Shown piece by piece: positions 1 to 8,558 of a DNA stretch of 56,654 nucleotides. The notes beneath the pieces were generated by a model, which had not been told where the DNA came from, did not search any database, and was given only the letters and a program-made list of their open reading frames with translations. The DNA is taken from contig SCRO01000058.1 of NCBI GenBank assembly GCA_004298505.1, positions 1 through 56,654 on the forward strand, read 5' to 3'. Source of the DNA: Rhodanobacter sp. GTDB lineage: Bacteria; Pseudomonadota; Gammaproteobacteria; Xanthomonadales; Rhodanobacteraceae. A program made the position numbers and the translations under genes. Position 1 is the stretch's first letter. Every line of letters starts with the position of its first letter.

Positions 1-246
1 GGTGTGCTTCCAGTATTCGTATTGCGACGGGCTCATGTAGAACGGCGCGCCGGCGATCTCGCCCAGCTGCACGTCACGATCGCCGACGATGAAATCGTCC
101 TGCGGGTAGCACATCGGCGAGGAGCCATCGCAGCAGCCGCCGGACTGATGAAACAGCAGCGCACCATGCTGCTGGCGCAGGCGCTCGATCAGCGCCTGCG
201 CCACCGGCGTGGCGAGCACCTTGTCCACGCTGTTGAGTTCGGGCAT
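1..246 (-). CDS. DUF779 family protein, truncated by window edge
   Basis: The frame gives 82 residues (MPELNSVDKVLATPVAQALI...) and runs off the window edge, so the C-terminus is missing. The GGCCDGSSPMCYP segment at about residues 36-48 and the following acidic stretch identify the DUF779 family. Members of this family are usually encoded next to ExaC/AldB-type aldehyde dehydrogenases; their biochemical role is not known to me. The start has a GGAG Shine-Dalgarno 6 nt upstream. In this window the aldehyde dehydrogenase lies about 10.6 kb away, with the PQQ operon and zinc ADH in between, so the usual pairing has been broken up. A second copy of its first codons lies at 3238-3289. Confidence 0.85.
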   Translation of the reverse strand, partial: MPELNSVDKVLATPVAQALIERLRQQHGALLFHQSGGCCDGSSPMCYPQDDFIVGDRDVQLGEIAGAPFYMSPSQYEYWKHT

Positions 247-392
247 GACGGTCTCCGGTTACGGGTAGCTACTACTACTATTATGTTACCAATGATGTGC
301 TGCGAAGCGACTGTGGCCGCAGCACGGGCACTGGATCAGGGTTCTGGCGATGACGCACGCTAACAGTACTGCCGGACTGAGTGCGGCAATGC

Positions 393-2897
393 CTAATTGT
401 CGTCGGCCACACCATAGGCGTAGCGCAGGCCCACCAGCCACGCGCGCGGCGCGCCCGGCGCCACGAACAGGGTCGAGCTGCCGGGGCCGTTGAGGTCGAT
501 CAGCCGATTCGGCGTATCGAACACATTGGTGCCAAGCTGGCCGCTGATGGCGTAGCGGCGGTCGAGCGCGTTGTCGACGCGGGCGAACAGCGCGAGCCGC
601 CGCGTGACCTGGTAGTGCACGTCCAGCGCCAGCACCGCGTAGCCGGCCAGCGCGCCATGGCGGTCGCGGTTGTTCTCGTCGCCCACGGCGAATTGGCCCG
701 AACTGGCGCGCAGGTTGCCGCCGACCGACCACTGCGCGTCGAGCTGGTATTCACCGGAAAAATTGAACAGCTGGCGCGGCACGCCGGGCAGCCGGTCGCC
801 GCGGCGCACGTGGATCACGCCGCCGGCATCGGCGCTGGAGTTGGCGCCGCTCTGCGCGTCGAAGGCGCTGCCGTAGGTGGCGCTGACCAGGCTGTAGTTG
901 GCCTGCCACTCGAACCGGCCGAGCTTGCCGCCAAGACCCATGTCCACGCCCTGGCGCAGCGTGCGCGGCACATTGGCGAAATAACCCTGGCCGCTGCCGC
1001 CGGTGTAGATGGTCAGGATGTCGTGACTGACCTGGCTGTAGTACGGCGCGATGTTCCAGTGCAGGTCGCCGCCGGCGAACGTGCCGCGCAGGCCGCCGCT
1101 GAGGGTTTTCACCACCACCGGCTTGAGCGGCGGATCGCCGGTGAAGTCGTTCGGCAGCGCGCACGGTGCGGCCGGATCGGCGCACTCGAACTCGATCGGG
1201 GTCGGCGTGCGCATGCCCTCGCCGTAATTCAGATAGCTGCCGAGCTGCGGCGTGATCGCCCAGGTCACGCCCACGCTGGGATTGAAGCGGTGGAAGCCCT
1301 GCCGGCCGTTGATCTGCGGCTTCGTGCCGGAGCGGTCGCGCACGGCCAGCTCACTGTGGTTGTAGCGGCCGCCGAAACTCAGATGCACGCCGTGCGGCAG
1401 CGCCAGCACATCCAGAAAGTACACGCCGTAGCTGCGGTTGGAGGTGCCCGCCCAGGTGATCGGCGGCATGCCGAACGGCAGCAGCCCCACGGCTTCGCCG
1501 CGCTGCGCGGGACTGTAGGGAAAATAGGCCGGCTGGCCGTACTGGCTGAATACGCTGGCGCCGGCGTCCAGGCTCACGCCGCCGGTGAACTGGTTGTCGC
1601 GTCCCCACACGCTGCCGTCATCCACCGCCTGCAGCGAGCCGCCGTAGCCGCGGGTGTGCAGGTTGCCGAGCACGCTCCACGCGGGCAGGTTGTTGAGGGT
1701 CGCCGCGGGCTGCAGCGGATCGTAGGCCGGGCTGACTCCGACAAAGTAGAACTGGCCGAGCGAGCCGGGGTCGAACGGGCCGTTGACGGCATAGCCCAGC
1801 GGCCCATCGGTGGCCGTGCTGTAGCTGTTGAAGTTGGCTGTGTTGCTGTTGAAGCCGCGGCTCTGCGAGATGCGCAGGTAGGCGTTTGCCTGCAGCGCCC
1901 AGCCCGCGTCGAGCTGGCGCGAGCCCTGCAGGTTGAACTGGCTGAGGTGGTTGATCGAGTAGTCCGGCCAAGTGTATGCGACGGTCGGCGTACGTATCCA
2001 TGCCACCGGAATGGTCTGGGTGCCGAACAGCCGGCTGCGCGCGCCGGTGTAACTCAGCATGACGCGGGTGTCCTCGTCCGGCCGCCAGTCGCCGCGCACG
2101 AAGCCCTGTTGCACCCGGCTCGGCGCGTAGTCGCGCCAGCCGCTCTCATAGTCGCTGCTGGCTCCGGCGTAGATGCCGAAGTGCTGGCCGTGGGCGCCAA
2201 AATCCACGTCGGTCTGTAGCCGCCCCCACGAGCCGCCGGACACATCCAGCGATCCGCCCGGGTCGCTGAAGCCACTCTTGCTGGTCAGCAGCAGCGCGCC
2301 GGCCAGCGTGTTCAGGCCATACAGCGGATCGGAGCCAGGCACCAGCTCGACGTCGCGCAGGGCGAAGTCGGGAATGAAATCCCAGTTCAGGGTTTCGGCA
2401 AACGGTTCATTCTGGCGTACGCCGTCCATGTAGACGGAAATCCCGGATGGCGAGCCCAGCAGCGGGGACAGCGTGAAGCCGTGAAAATACAGGTTGCCCT
2501 GCCACGGGTTGCCCTGCGACTGGGTCAGGCTGATGCCCTGGAAGTTCTGCTGCAGCAGTTCGGTCAGTGACTGCCCATGCAGCTGGCGGATATCGTCGGC
2601 CTGGGCGCTTTGCACGTTCAGCGGAATCTGCTGCACCGGCACGTCGAAGCCTGGCAGCGGTGCCACCCCGACCACCTTCACCTCATGCAGCTGCTGCACC
2701 GGCGGATCGGCCCGCGCCGGCAGCGGTATCGCCATGCCAAGCAGAACCAGCAGCGCCGCGCATGCAGGAGCGCGGCGGCGTGAGCGGACGACGAATGGCA
2801 GGCGGCTTCCAGGACTGGCACGCAGGCCGTGCCATCGTTTAGCAGGGCAGCGGCTGGCGCTGTTCGCACCATCGAATCCGTGGATGGCGCAGCGCAT
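393..2897 (-). CDS. TonB-dependent outer-membrane receptor (substrate unknown)
   Basis: The product is an outer-membrane receptor of about 834 residues. A basic segment and hydrophobic stretch ending PLPARA form a late signal peptide near residue 60. A plug domain follows (SVYMDGVRQNEPFAETLNW, then VELVPGSDPLYGLNTLAGAL), then a beta-barrel ending in GLRYAYG. The start at 2897 has an AGGGA Shine-Dalgarno about 8 nt upstream; the open frame extends to 3008 without a better site. Family membership is clear. The substrate is not shown by the sequence. Its place beside a lanthanide-type PQQ dehydrogenase makes a metal chelate (as for LutH of methylotrophs) a reasonable guess only. It appears to have been inserted between the YncD-like receptor and the DUF779 gene. 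Confidence 0.9.
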   Translation of the reverse strand: MRCAIHGFDGANSASRCPAKRWHGLRASPGSRLPFVVRSRRRAPACAALLVLLGMAIPLPARADPPVQQLHEVKVVGVAPLPGFDVPVQQIPLNVQSAQADDIRQLHGQSLTELLQQNFQGISLTQSQGNPWQGNLYFHGFTLSPLLGSPSGISVYMDGVRQNEPFAETLNWDFIPDFALRDVELVPGSDPLYGLNTLAGALLLTSKSGFSDPGGSLDVSGGSWGRLQTDVDFGAHGQHFGIYAGASSDYESGWRDYAPSRVQQGFVRGDWRPDEDTRVMLSYTGARSRLFGTQTIPVAWIRTPTVAYTWPDYSINHLSQFNLQGSRQLDAGWALQANAYLRISQSRGFNSNTANFNSYSTATDGPLGYAVNGPFDPGSLGQFYFVGVSPAYDPLQPAATLNNLPAWSVLGNLHTRGYGGSLQAVDDGSVWGRDNQFTGGVSLDAGASVFSQYGQPAYFPYSPAQRGEAVGLLPFGMPPITWAGTSNRSYGVYFLDVLALPHGVHLSFGGRYNHSELAVRDRSGTKPQINGRQGFHRFNPSVGVTWAITPQLGSYLNYGEGMRTPTPIEFECADPAAPCALPNDFTGDPPLKPVVVKTLSGGLRGTFAGGDLHWNIAPYYSQVSHDILTIYTGGSGQGYFANVPRTLRQGVDMGLGGKLGRFEWQANYSLVSATYGSAFDAQSGANSSADAGGVIHVRRGDRLPGVPRQLFNFSGEYQLDAQWSVGGNLRASSGQFAVGDENNRDRHGALAGYAVLALDVHYQVTRRLALFARVDNALDRRYAISGQLGTNVFDTPNRLIDLNGPGSSTLFVAPGAPRAWLVGLRYAYGVADDN

Positions 2898-3095
2898 GTT
2901 GCTGATCCCTGCGATAGACGTGTGTCCATGCTCGGAAAAATCTCCCCGACATAGCGCCAAAAGCGCCATGTACGGCGGTATGCAAGCCGGTTCGACGAGA
3001 TTTTTCACTCGGCGCGATCACCATTCAAGTTTGTCGGCCATCTGGATGGTTATTCGATGAGAGCTTGTCCAGACGTTTCCCAGGACACATTTGCA

Positions 3096-3125
3096 AGAAT
3101 ATGAATCTCTCATCGACCTCTCCAA
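3096..3125 (-). promoter_or_regulatory. candidate sigma-70 promoter for the TonB receptor gene
   Basis: On the minus strand TTGGAG (3125-3120) and TATTCT (3101-3096) are separated by 18 nt and lie about 200 nt upstream of the receptor start at 2897. The match is partial and is only a candidate. Confidence 0.3.
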
Positions 3126-3188
3126 GTGAGTTCTCGGCAATCGCCGACGCTCCGCGTTTGCAATGCGGATGGCCCGTAAAGTAGCAAG

Positions 3189-3278
3189 TCAACTGCGAAC
3201 AATTACAGACGATGAAACTGCAACGCGCCGTGCTGCTGGCGTGGCGAGTACCTTGTTCACGCTGTCGAGTTCGGGCAT
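3189..3278 (-). pseudogene. relic of the DUF779 gene start
   Basis: ATG at 3278 opens MPELDSVNKVLATP, nearly the same as the first 14 residues of the DUF779 protein at 246 (MPELNSVDKVLATP). The similarity then stops, and the frame ends at 3189 after about 15 unrelated residues. At the DNA level 3238-3289 matches 206-257 at 46 of 52 positions. It lies 12 nt after the YncD-like receptor stop, just as the intact DUF779 gene follows the other receptor, so it is most likely a scar of recombination. The rest of the 393-bp gap (2898-3290) holds only the promoter candidate listed separately. Confidence 0.75.
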
Positions 3279-3290
3279 GGAAGTCTCCGC

Positions 3291-5474
3291 TCAGAAGGTA
3301 AGGTTGGCGCCAAGCAGCCAGGTGCGATCGGGGCCAGGCTCGTAATAGCGTCCGTTGCCATCGTTGACGATCACCGTACCGGTGTAGCGCCGATTGGCCA
3401 GGTTGTCCAGCCGCGCGCTCAACTGCAGCCGCGTGATGGCGCCCAACGCAAAGGTGTAACTGGTGTCCAGCCCGATCAAGCCATAGCCGGCCGCATGCTG
3501 CGTGTTGGTGTCATTGACCGTGACGGCACCGACGCCGGTAAGCGTCAGTCCCTCGCGCCAACCCAGATCGCGGCCATGCTCGATGCGCAACGAGCCGTAG
3601 TTGTCCGGTACGCCGGGAATCCGCGCACCGGCGGCCACTGGCGTGGCTGCAGCGGCGCAGGGCCTGCCCGTGCACTCACTGAAGGCGCTGCGGAAGCGCG
3701 CCTGTAGGTGGGTGAAGCCAGCCGACGTGCGCCAGTTGTCGGCCAGCTCGCCGGTCAGCGAAAACTCCAGCCCCTGCCGACGCGCACTGCCCACGTTCTG
3801 GTAAGTGGCCCTGCCGTTCTGGTTGATGGCCACGGCCAGCTCGTTGCTGGTGTCCGCACGGAACGCGGCGCTGTCGAACTCCAGCGTCGGGGTGATCTCC
3901 CACTTGGCACCCACTTCCAGGTTGCGGCTGCGCGACGCGCGCAGGTTGAAGGCAAGCCCGGCCTGGCCGTCGCTGCGGTAACCCAGCTCGCTGTAGCTCG
4001 GCGTTTCGAAGCCCTGACCGAAGCTGGCGTACAAGCGCAGGTTGGCCGCCGGGCGGAACAGCAGCCCGGCCACCGGGGTGGTGGCAAAGTAGTTGACGTG
4101 ACCGCTGTCGTTGGGGTTGCGCGCGGTTATGTAGAAATCGTGTTCCGCAAAGCGCACTTCGTCATGCCGCAGTCCCAGCAACAGTGACCAGCGCGGGCTG
4201 AAGTGCCAGTACCACTGCGCGTACTGCGCCACGTTGTTGACGTTGTCGTTCTCATTGCGGCGCACCGCGCCGATCACACCCAGCGTGCTGCCGACGAAGT
4301 TCTCGTAGCCCAGGCGATGCTGGCGCTGATAATCGGCGCTGGCGCCGAGCACGAATTCGTACGCACGTGATGCCAGCTCGCCACGATGCGTCCAGCGCAG
4401 ATCTGTACCGCCATAGCTGGTGTCAGGCGCAATCACGCCGCCCGCCTGCAACGGATTTTTCTGCGCCCCCGGAGGAATCGACAGGAACTGCATGATGCTG
4501 CGCTGGCCGTAGTAGGCCATGACGCGCAGCTGGTTGGCATGATCGATTTGCTGCTGGTAGATGATACCGAGCTGGTTCTGGCGCGTGCTCTTGCGCGTGT
4601 TGTACTGACTGGCCACGGCGGTCGCCTGGCGCGGATTGGCATCGACCTGGGCGCGGGTCAGCCCCAACGGATCCTGCGCAATCGGCTGGTCAAACCGGTT
4701 CAGCACCAAGGTGAGCTTGCGCTGCTTGCCCAGATCAATATTGAACTTGGCATTGGCGGACTGCCGCCGCACGCGGCTGTGTTGGCGGTAGCCGCCGGAG
4801 AGGAATTGCGAGGCAGCGATGTTGTAGTCCACCCGGCCCACCGTGCCGCGCGTGTCGACGCCGAAGCGGAAGGCGTCGTAGCTGCCAGCGTACACGCCCA
4901 CGGTGGTCACTGGAGTGGGCGTGCCGTCCGCACTCCACAGCTGCACCACACCGCCGGCGGCATTGCCGTACAGCACGGAGAACGGCCCGCGCAGTACCTC
5001 GACCCGATCGGCGCTGTCGAGGTTGAACTGCGACACCTGGCCCTGGCCGTCCGGCAACGTGGCCGGAATGCCGTCCATGAACACGCGGATGTTGCGCACA
5101 CCGAAGGTAGCCCGTGCGCCAAAGCCGCGGATCGAGATCTGCTCATCCTGTGCGTAGTTCTGGCGGTCGCGGGCGAGGATGCCCGGTACGCCAACCAGCG
5201 TTTCGGACAAGTTCACGCCGGCCTGGCCTGATTCCGCTGGCGCCACGCTGACCACGCTGAGCGCGGCCGGGATGTCGAATGGTGGAATATCCAACCGGCT
5301 CGCATTCACCTGTACCGTCGGCAATAATACCGGCGTGCCTTGTGGGCCTGCGGGCGGAGCAACACCCGGCGCCACGGTCGCGTGGATCGGAGCTGTCCCG
5401 CAGAAGACCAGGACGACGACTGCCTGACCAAGCAGCAGCCCCGCTCTCGTGCCGCGTGTGTAGTACTCGGACAT
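3291..5474 (-). CDS. YncD/PqqU-like TonB-dependent receptor, probably for PQQ
   Basis: The product is an outer-membrane receptor of about 727 residues. It has a signal segment (GLLLGQAVVVLVFCGTAPIHA), a plug with NLSETLVGVPGILARDRQNY, ISIRGFGARATFGVRNIRVF and VEVLRGPFSVLYGNAAGG, and a barrel ending in a C-terminal Phe. These plug motifs are those of the YncD group; YncD of E. coli is the PQQ transporter PqqU. The gene follows the fused XoxJ-cytochrome gene, so PQQ uptake for the dehydrogenase fits. No pqq biosynthesis gene is in the window. I chose ATG 5474 because it precedes the signal peptide; the open frame reaches back to a TTG at 5612 inside the upstream gene. Confidence 0.88.
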   Translation of the reverse strand: MSEYYTRGTRAGLLLGQAVVVLVFCGTAPIHATVAPGVAPPAGPQGTPVLLPTVQVNASRLDIPPFDIPAALSVVSVAPAESGQAGVNLSETLVGVPGILARDRQNYAQDEQISIRGFGARATFGVRNIRVFMDGIPATLPDGQGQVSQFNLDSADRVEVLRGPFSVLYGNAAGGVVQLWSADGTPTPVTTVGVYAGSYDAFRFGVDTRGTVGRVDYNIAASQFLSGGYRQHSRVRRQSANAKFNIDLGKQRKLTLVLNRFDQPIAQDPLGLTRAQVDANPRQATAVASQYNTRKSTRQNQLGIIYQQQIDHANQLRVMAYYGQRSIMQFLSIPPGAQKNPLQAGGVIAPDTSYGGTDLRWTHRGELASRAYEFVLGASADYQRQHRLGYENFVGSTLGVIGAVRRNENDNVNNVAQYAQWYWHFSPRWSLLLGLRHDEVRFAEHDFYITARNPNDSGHVNYFATTPVAGLLFRPAANLRLYASFGQGFETPSYSELGYRSDGQAGLAFNLRASRSRNLEVGAKWEITPTLEFDSAAFRADTSNELAVAINQNGRATYQNVGSARRQGLEFSLTGELADNWRTSAGFTHLQARFRSAFSECTGRPCAAAATPVAAGARIPGVPDNYGSLRIEHGRDLGWREGLTLTGVGAVTVNDTNTQHAAGYGLIGLDTSYTFALGAITRLQLSARLDNLANRRYTGTVIVNDGNGRYYEPGPDRTWLLGANLTF

Positions 5475-5592
5475 GGGTATCACATCTAACTCCCGTGGAT
5501 TCAGGAAAAACCAACGACGCGAAAACTTCACGCCGTTGACTGGATCGTGGTACTGCAGTCGAGCCAGCGCCGTATGGCGTGCAGCCGCGCGT

Positions 5593-6819
5593 CTATTTTC
5601 CTTGGTAGACAAACGACACTTTCGATTGCTTCCCCTCGTCGTACGTCAGCGCTTTCTTGCCGGCAGGGTATCCGTTTTGCTGCATCAGAAACGCCATGAT
5701 TTCCACATAATCCGGGTGGGACAGACTACCCGGCGCGGTGGATGGCATGTTTTGTGTGATGATGGCGAAGATATCGCTCACGCTGAACTTGGACTTGGGT
5801 GACGCAAAGTTGGCACCCGTCAACGCTGGGCCGGCCCTCCCTTCCAGGTCAGGACCGTGGCACCTTGCGCAGTTCTCCTTGTACTTTTGCTTGCCGCTGT
5901 CAGCCTGTACTGCAGTGAACAACGCCGGCAAGGCCTTCCGCTCGTGGACCGACTTTCGCGCGCTGCAGCAGTGTCCATTCCGCTTGCTGCTGTTCGAACT
6001 CCGCGCCATTGCCGCGGCACTCCGTTGGAGCGGCTTCGCTTCGCCCGCCTGGGCATACGGTGCCAGCAGCTGAGCCAGTTCACCGGAATCGGACATCGTG
6101 ACGATGGTCCGCTGGAACGCCGCAGCTGCCGCTGCGTGGTCGCTGTCGTAGAGCGCGACCAGGTTGAAACGTGCATGCGGCTCATCCAGCTCGTGATAGC
6201 TGAAGCGAGCGGTCTCGTGCCGACTGGCAAGATAGTGGATCACGGTTGGCTGCCAGAGCATGGCTGCACTTACCTGGTGCTTCTCCAGGGCACTGAAGGC
6301 ATCGTTATCGCTCAGATGGACATCCGCCTGCACGTTGGGGTGGTCGGCGAAGTAGAGATTCGGCGGGGTCAGGTAGGTGATCGCCACATCGCTGCCGTTG
6401 GGCAGTTGCGCCAGTGAGCTGGCCTTGCTGCCGTGAGGTGTGACCAGCACGAAACCGGTGTGGCCATAAGGTGAGGTAGCCAACAATCCGGGGGGTACGG
6501 TACCGCTATCGGTATCGACGGGAAACCCCAGCACCAGCGAGCAACTGCTGTGTGCCAGCTTGTTGAACCCCTTCAAGGCGAACCCTTCGTCGCCACCGCT
6601 GCCGTCGAAGACGTGTATGTGGAGCACGACGCCCTCATGTTGGGCGACAGCATGCGCCAAGCTTGTGTCCACCGCCGCGATCGGACTGCTTTTGTCGATG
6701 CAGACCGACAGATCCGTAGCTGCCACGGTACCACCGTACAGAAGTACAGTAGCGATCGTCACCAGCCATGCATGACGGGCGGGTTTGAATGAATGCTTTT
6801 TCATACACGTCTTCATCAT
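5593..6819 (-). CDS. fused XoxJ-like periplasmic binding domain and cytochrome c
   Basis: The product has 408 residues. Residues about 15-35 form a signal peptide. Residues about 36-258 look like the type-3 solute-binding fold of MxaJ/XoxJ proteins (TDLSVCIDKSSPIAAVD, then NGSDVAITYL, then AAMLWQPTVIHYLA). A Ser/Arg-rich linker follows (about 262-300). The C-terminal domain is a class I cytochrome c with heme site CARCH at 317-321 and a likely axial Met at 358 (QNMPST). In methylotrophs XoxJ and the cytochrome XoxG are separate proteins encoded with XoxF, so this fusion would join both partners. It starts 11 nt after the dehydrogenase stop, with GGAG before ATG ATG. The linker may contain two compensating frameshifts. 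Confidence 0.85.
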   Translation of the reverse strand: MMKTCMKKHSFKPARHAWLVTIATVLLYGGTVAATDLSVCIDKSSPIAAVDTSLAHAVAQHEGVVLHIHVFDGSGGDEGFALKGFNKLAHSSCSLVLGFPVDTDSGTVPPGLLATSPYGHTGFVLVTPHGSKASSLAQLPNGSDVAITYLTPPNLYFADHPNVQADVHLSDNDAFSALEKHQVSAAMLWQPTVIHYLASRHETARFSYHELDEPHARFNLVALYDSDHAAAAAAFQRTIVTMSDSGELAQLLAPYAQAGEAKPLQRSAAAMARSSNSSKRNGHCCSARKSVHERKALPALFTAVQADSGKQKYKENCARCHGPDLEGRAGPALTGANFASPKSKFSVSDIFAIITQNMPSTAPGSLSHPDYVEIMAFLMQQNGYPAGKKALTYDEGKQSKVSFVYQGK

Positions 6820-6830
6820 TGCACTCCAAA

Positions 6831-8528
6831 TTACAGCGAGAACACATACAGGTGGCCACCTACGGGGATATTGGCAACATCCGGTTCGGATGCCATATCA
6901 CCACCCCAGATAGGAAGTCCGCCGCCCCAGCCGGCATAGATGCCGACGTACTGCTTGCCATCGACCTTCCAGGTGCTGGGTACGCCGATGACGCCGGAAC
7001 TCATCTGTGGGCTCTTCCACAGGACCTTGCCCGTCTTGGCATCGAACGCGTACAGATGGCCGTCAGCGCTGCCGGAGAACACCAGCCCACCTGACGTGCT
7101 CAACATGCCGCTGTCCCAGGGCAGCTTGGAGGGGAAGTTCCAAACCTGCTTGCCGGTGTTGACATCGATCGCCTGCACCGCGCCCCAGGTACCCTTGAAC
7201 GCCGGATCGGCCATCACCTTGAAGCTCTCGCCCAGGAATGGCAGGCCCGCCTTGTAGCTCACCGTGGTGCCCTTGATGGTCATGCAGGTGTGCAATGTCG
7301 GGACATAGACCAAATGGGTCTGCGTATCCACCGAGATCGGCCACCAGTTCTTGCCGCCCAGGAAGCTCGGGCAGGTGAACACCTGCTTGTCGATGGTCGG
7401 GCGCATGGCCGGATCGGTCACTGGCTTGCCGTCCTTGAAGCCACTGACCGAGGTGGCGGTGGCAAACTTCTTGGCGTAGATCAACTTGCCGTTGATGCGG
7501 TCAATCGCGTAGAACCAGCCGTTGCGGCTGGCGCTGACGATGGCCTCGTAGGACTTGCCCTGGTAATCGATGTTAGTCAACACCGTTTCGTTGACGCCGT
7601 CATAATCCCAGGTGTCGTTGGGGGTGTACTGATAGTGCCACTTGATCTTGCCGGTGGCCGGGTTCATCGCGATCACCGAATCGGTGTACAGGTTGTCGCC
7701 GGGACGCAGCGTGGCCAGCCAGGGGCCGGGATTGCCGACGCCCCAGAACAGCGTATCGGTAGCCACGTCGTAGCTCCCTGTCAGCCACGCGCCACCGCCA
7801 CCCGTCTTGTACGCGCCCTTGGGCCAGGTCTTGCCGCCGGGCTGGTCGGGCGCTGGAACGGTGTACTGCTTCCATACCTGCTTGCCGGTCTTTGCATCAA
7901 GCGCCACGATGAAACCACGGATACCGTACTCGCCCCCGGATTCGCCGACGATCACCTTGCCCTTGACGACTAGCGGGGCAAGGTTCATGGCATAGCCCAT
8001 GTCAGCGGGAACCAGCTGCTTTTTCCATACCGTCTTGCCAGTACGCGCATCCAGCGCCACCACGTAGTTGTCCAGCGTGGCCATGTAAACATTGTCGCCA
8101 TACAGTGCCACGCCACGATTGACCACGTCGCAGCAGACCGTCTTCAGGCCGACGTGGGAGAGATCCTGCTGGTATTTCCACAGCAGCTTGCCGGTGCTGG
8201 CCTGGAACGCGAGCAGTTCGTCCTTTGGCGTGGTGATGAACATGTAGTCGCCGTTGACGATCGGCGGCGCCTCATGTCCCTGGTTGAAGCCGGTCTTGTA
8301 GTCCCAGACTTGCTTGAGCCCCGTCACGTTGGCTGTGTTGATGTTGTTGAACGGGGCATACCCCGTGCTGGCGTAATCGCGGCGGTACATCAGCCAGCCG
8401 TTGTCTGTCGCTGCGGCGTCAAGACGGGCATTGGTTACCGGTGTGTAGTCGGCGGCGAGTGCGCCGCCAGCGATGACCAGCATCGCCACGAACAGGCTGG
8501 TTTGGTGCAGCGTGGTAAGACGTTTCAT
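6831..8528 (-). CDS. PQQ-dependent alcohol dehydrogenase, lanthanide (XoxF/PedH) type
   Basis: The product is a periplasmic quinoprotein of 565 residues with a signal peptide to about residue 26. It oxidises alcohols with PQQ and passes electrons to a cytochrome c; it has no heme domain of its own. Visible are the vicinal Cys pair 132-133 (TVCCDVVNRG), the metal ligand Glu200 (SGGEYGIRG), Asn266 (WGVGNPGPW), catalytic Asp308 and the extra Asp310 in WDYDGVNE. The second Asp of Asp-X-Asp is the signature of lanthanide-dependent enzymes; calcium enzymes carry Ala or Ser there. Tryptophan-docking repeats (TGKxxW) cover the propeller. Whether methanol, ethanol or another alcohol is the substrate cannot be read from the sequence. 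GGGAG precedes the ATG. Confidence 0.95.
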   Translation of the reverse strand: MKRLTTLHQTSLFVAMLVIAGGALAADYTPVTNARLDAAATDNGWLMYRRDYASTGYAPFNNINTANVTGLKQVWDYKTGFNQGHEAPPIVNGDYMFITTPKDELLAFQASTGKLLWKYQQDLSHVGLKTVCCDVVNRGVALYGDNVYMATLDNYVVALDARTGKTVWKKQLVPADMGYAMNLAPLVVKGKVIVGESGGEYGIRGFIVALDAKTGKQVWKQYTVPAPDQPGGKTWPKGAYKTGGGGAWLTGSYDVATDTLFWGVGNPGPWLATLRPGDNLYTDSVIAMNPATGKIKWHYQYTPNDTWDYDGVNETVLTNIDYQGKSYEAIVSASRNGWFYAIDRINGKLIYAKKFATATSVSGFKDGKPVTDPAMRPTIDKQVFTCPSFLGGKNWWPISVDTQTHLVYVPTLHTCMTIKGTTVSYKAGLPFLGESFKVMADPAFKGTWGAVQAIDVNTGKQVWNFPSKLPWDSGMLSTSGGLVFSGSADGHLYAFDAKTGKVLWKSPQMSSGVIGVPSTWKVDGKQYVGIYAGWGGGLPIWGGDMASEPDVANIPVGGHLYVFSL

Positions 8529-8558
8529 GGAATTCTCCCTGGTGGTGGTTGGTGTCGG

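Noticed and set aside
381..2219. Plus-strand open frame of 612 codons opposite the TonB receptor gene
   Set aside because: It is a GC-driven shadow: the minus strand encodes a receptor with clear plug and barrel motifs, and the plus frame has no recognisable domains.
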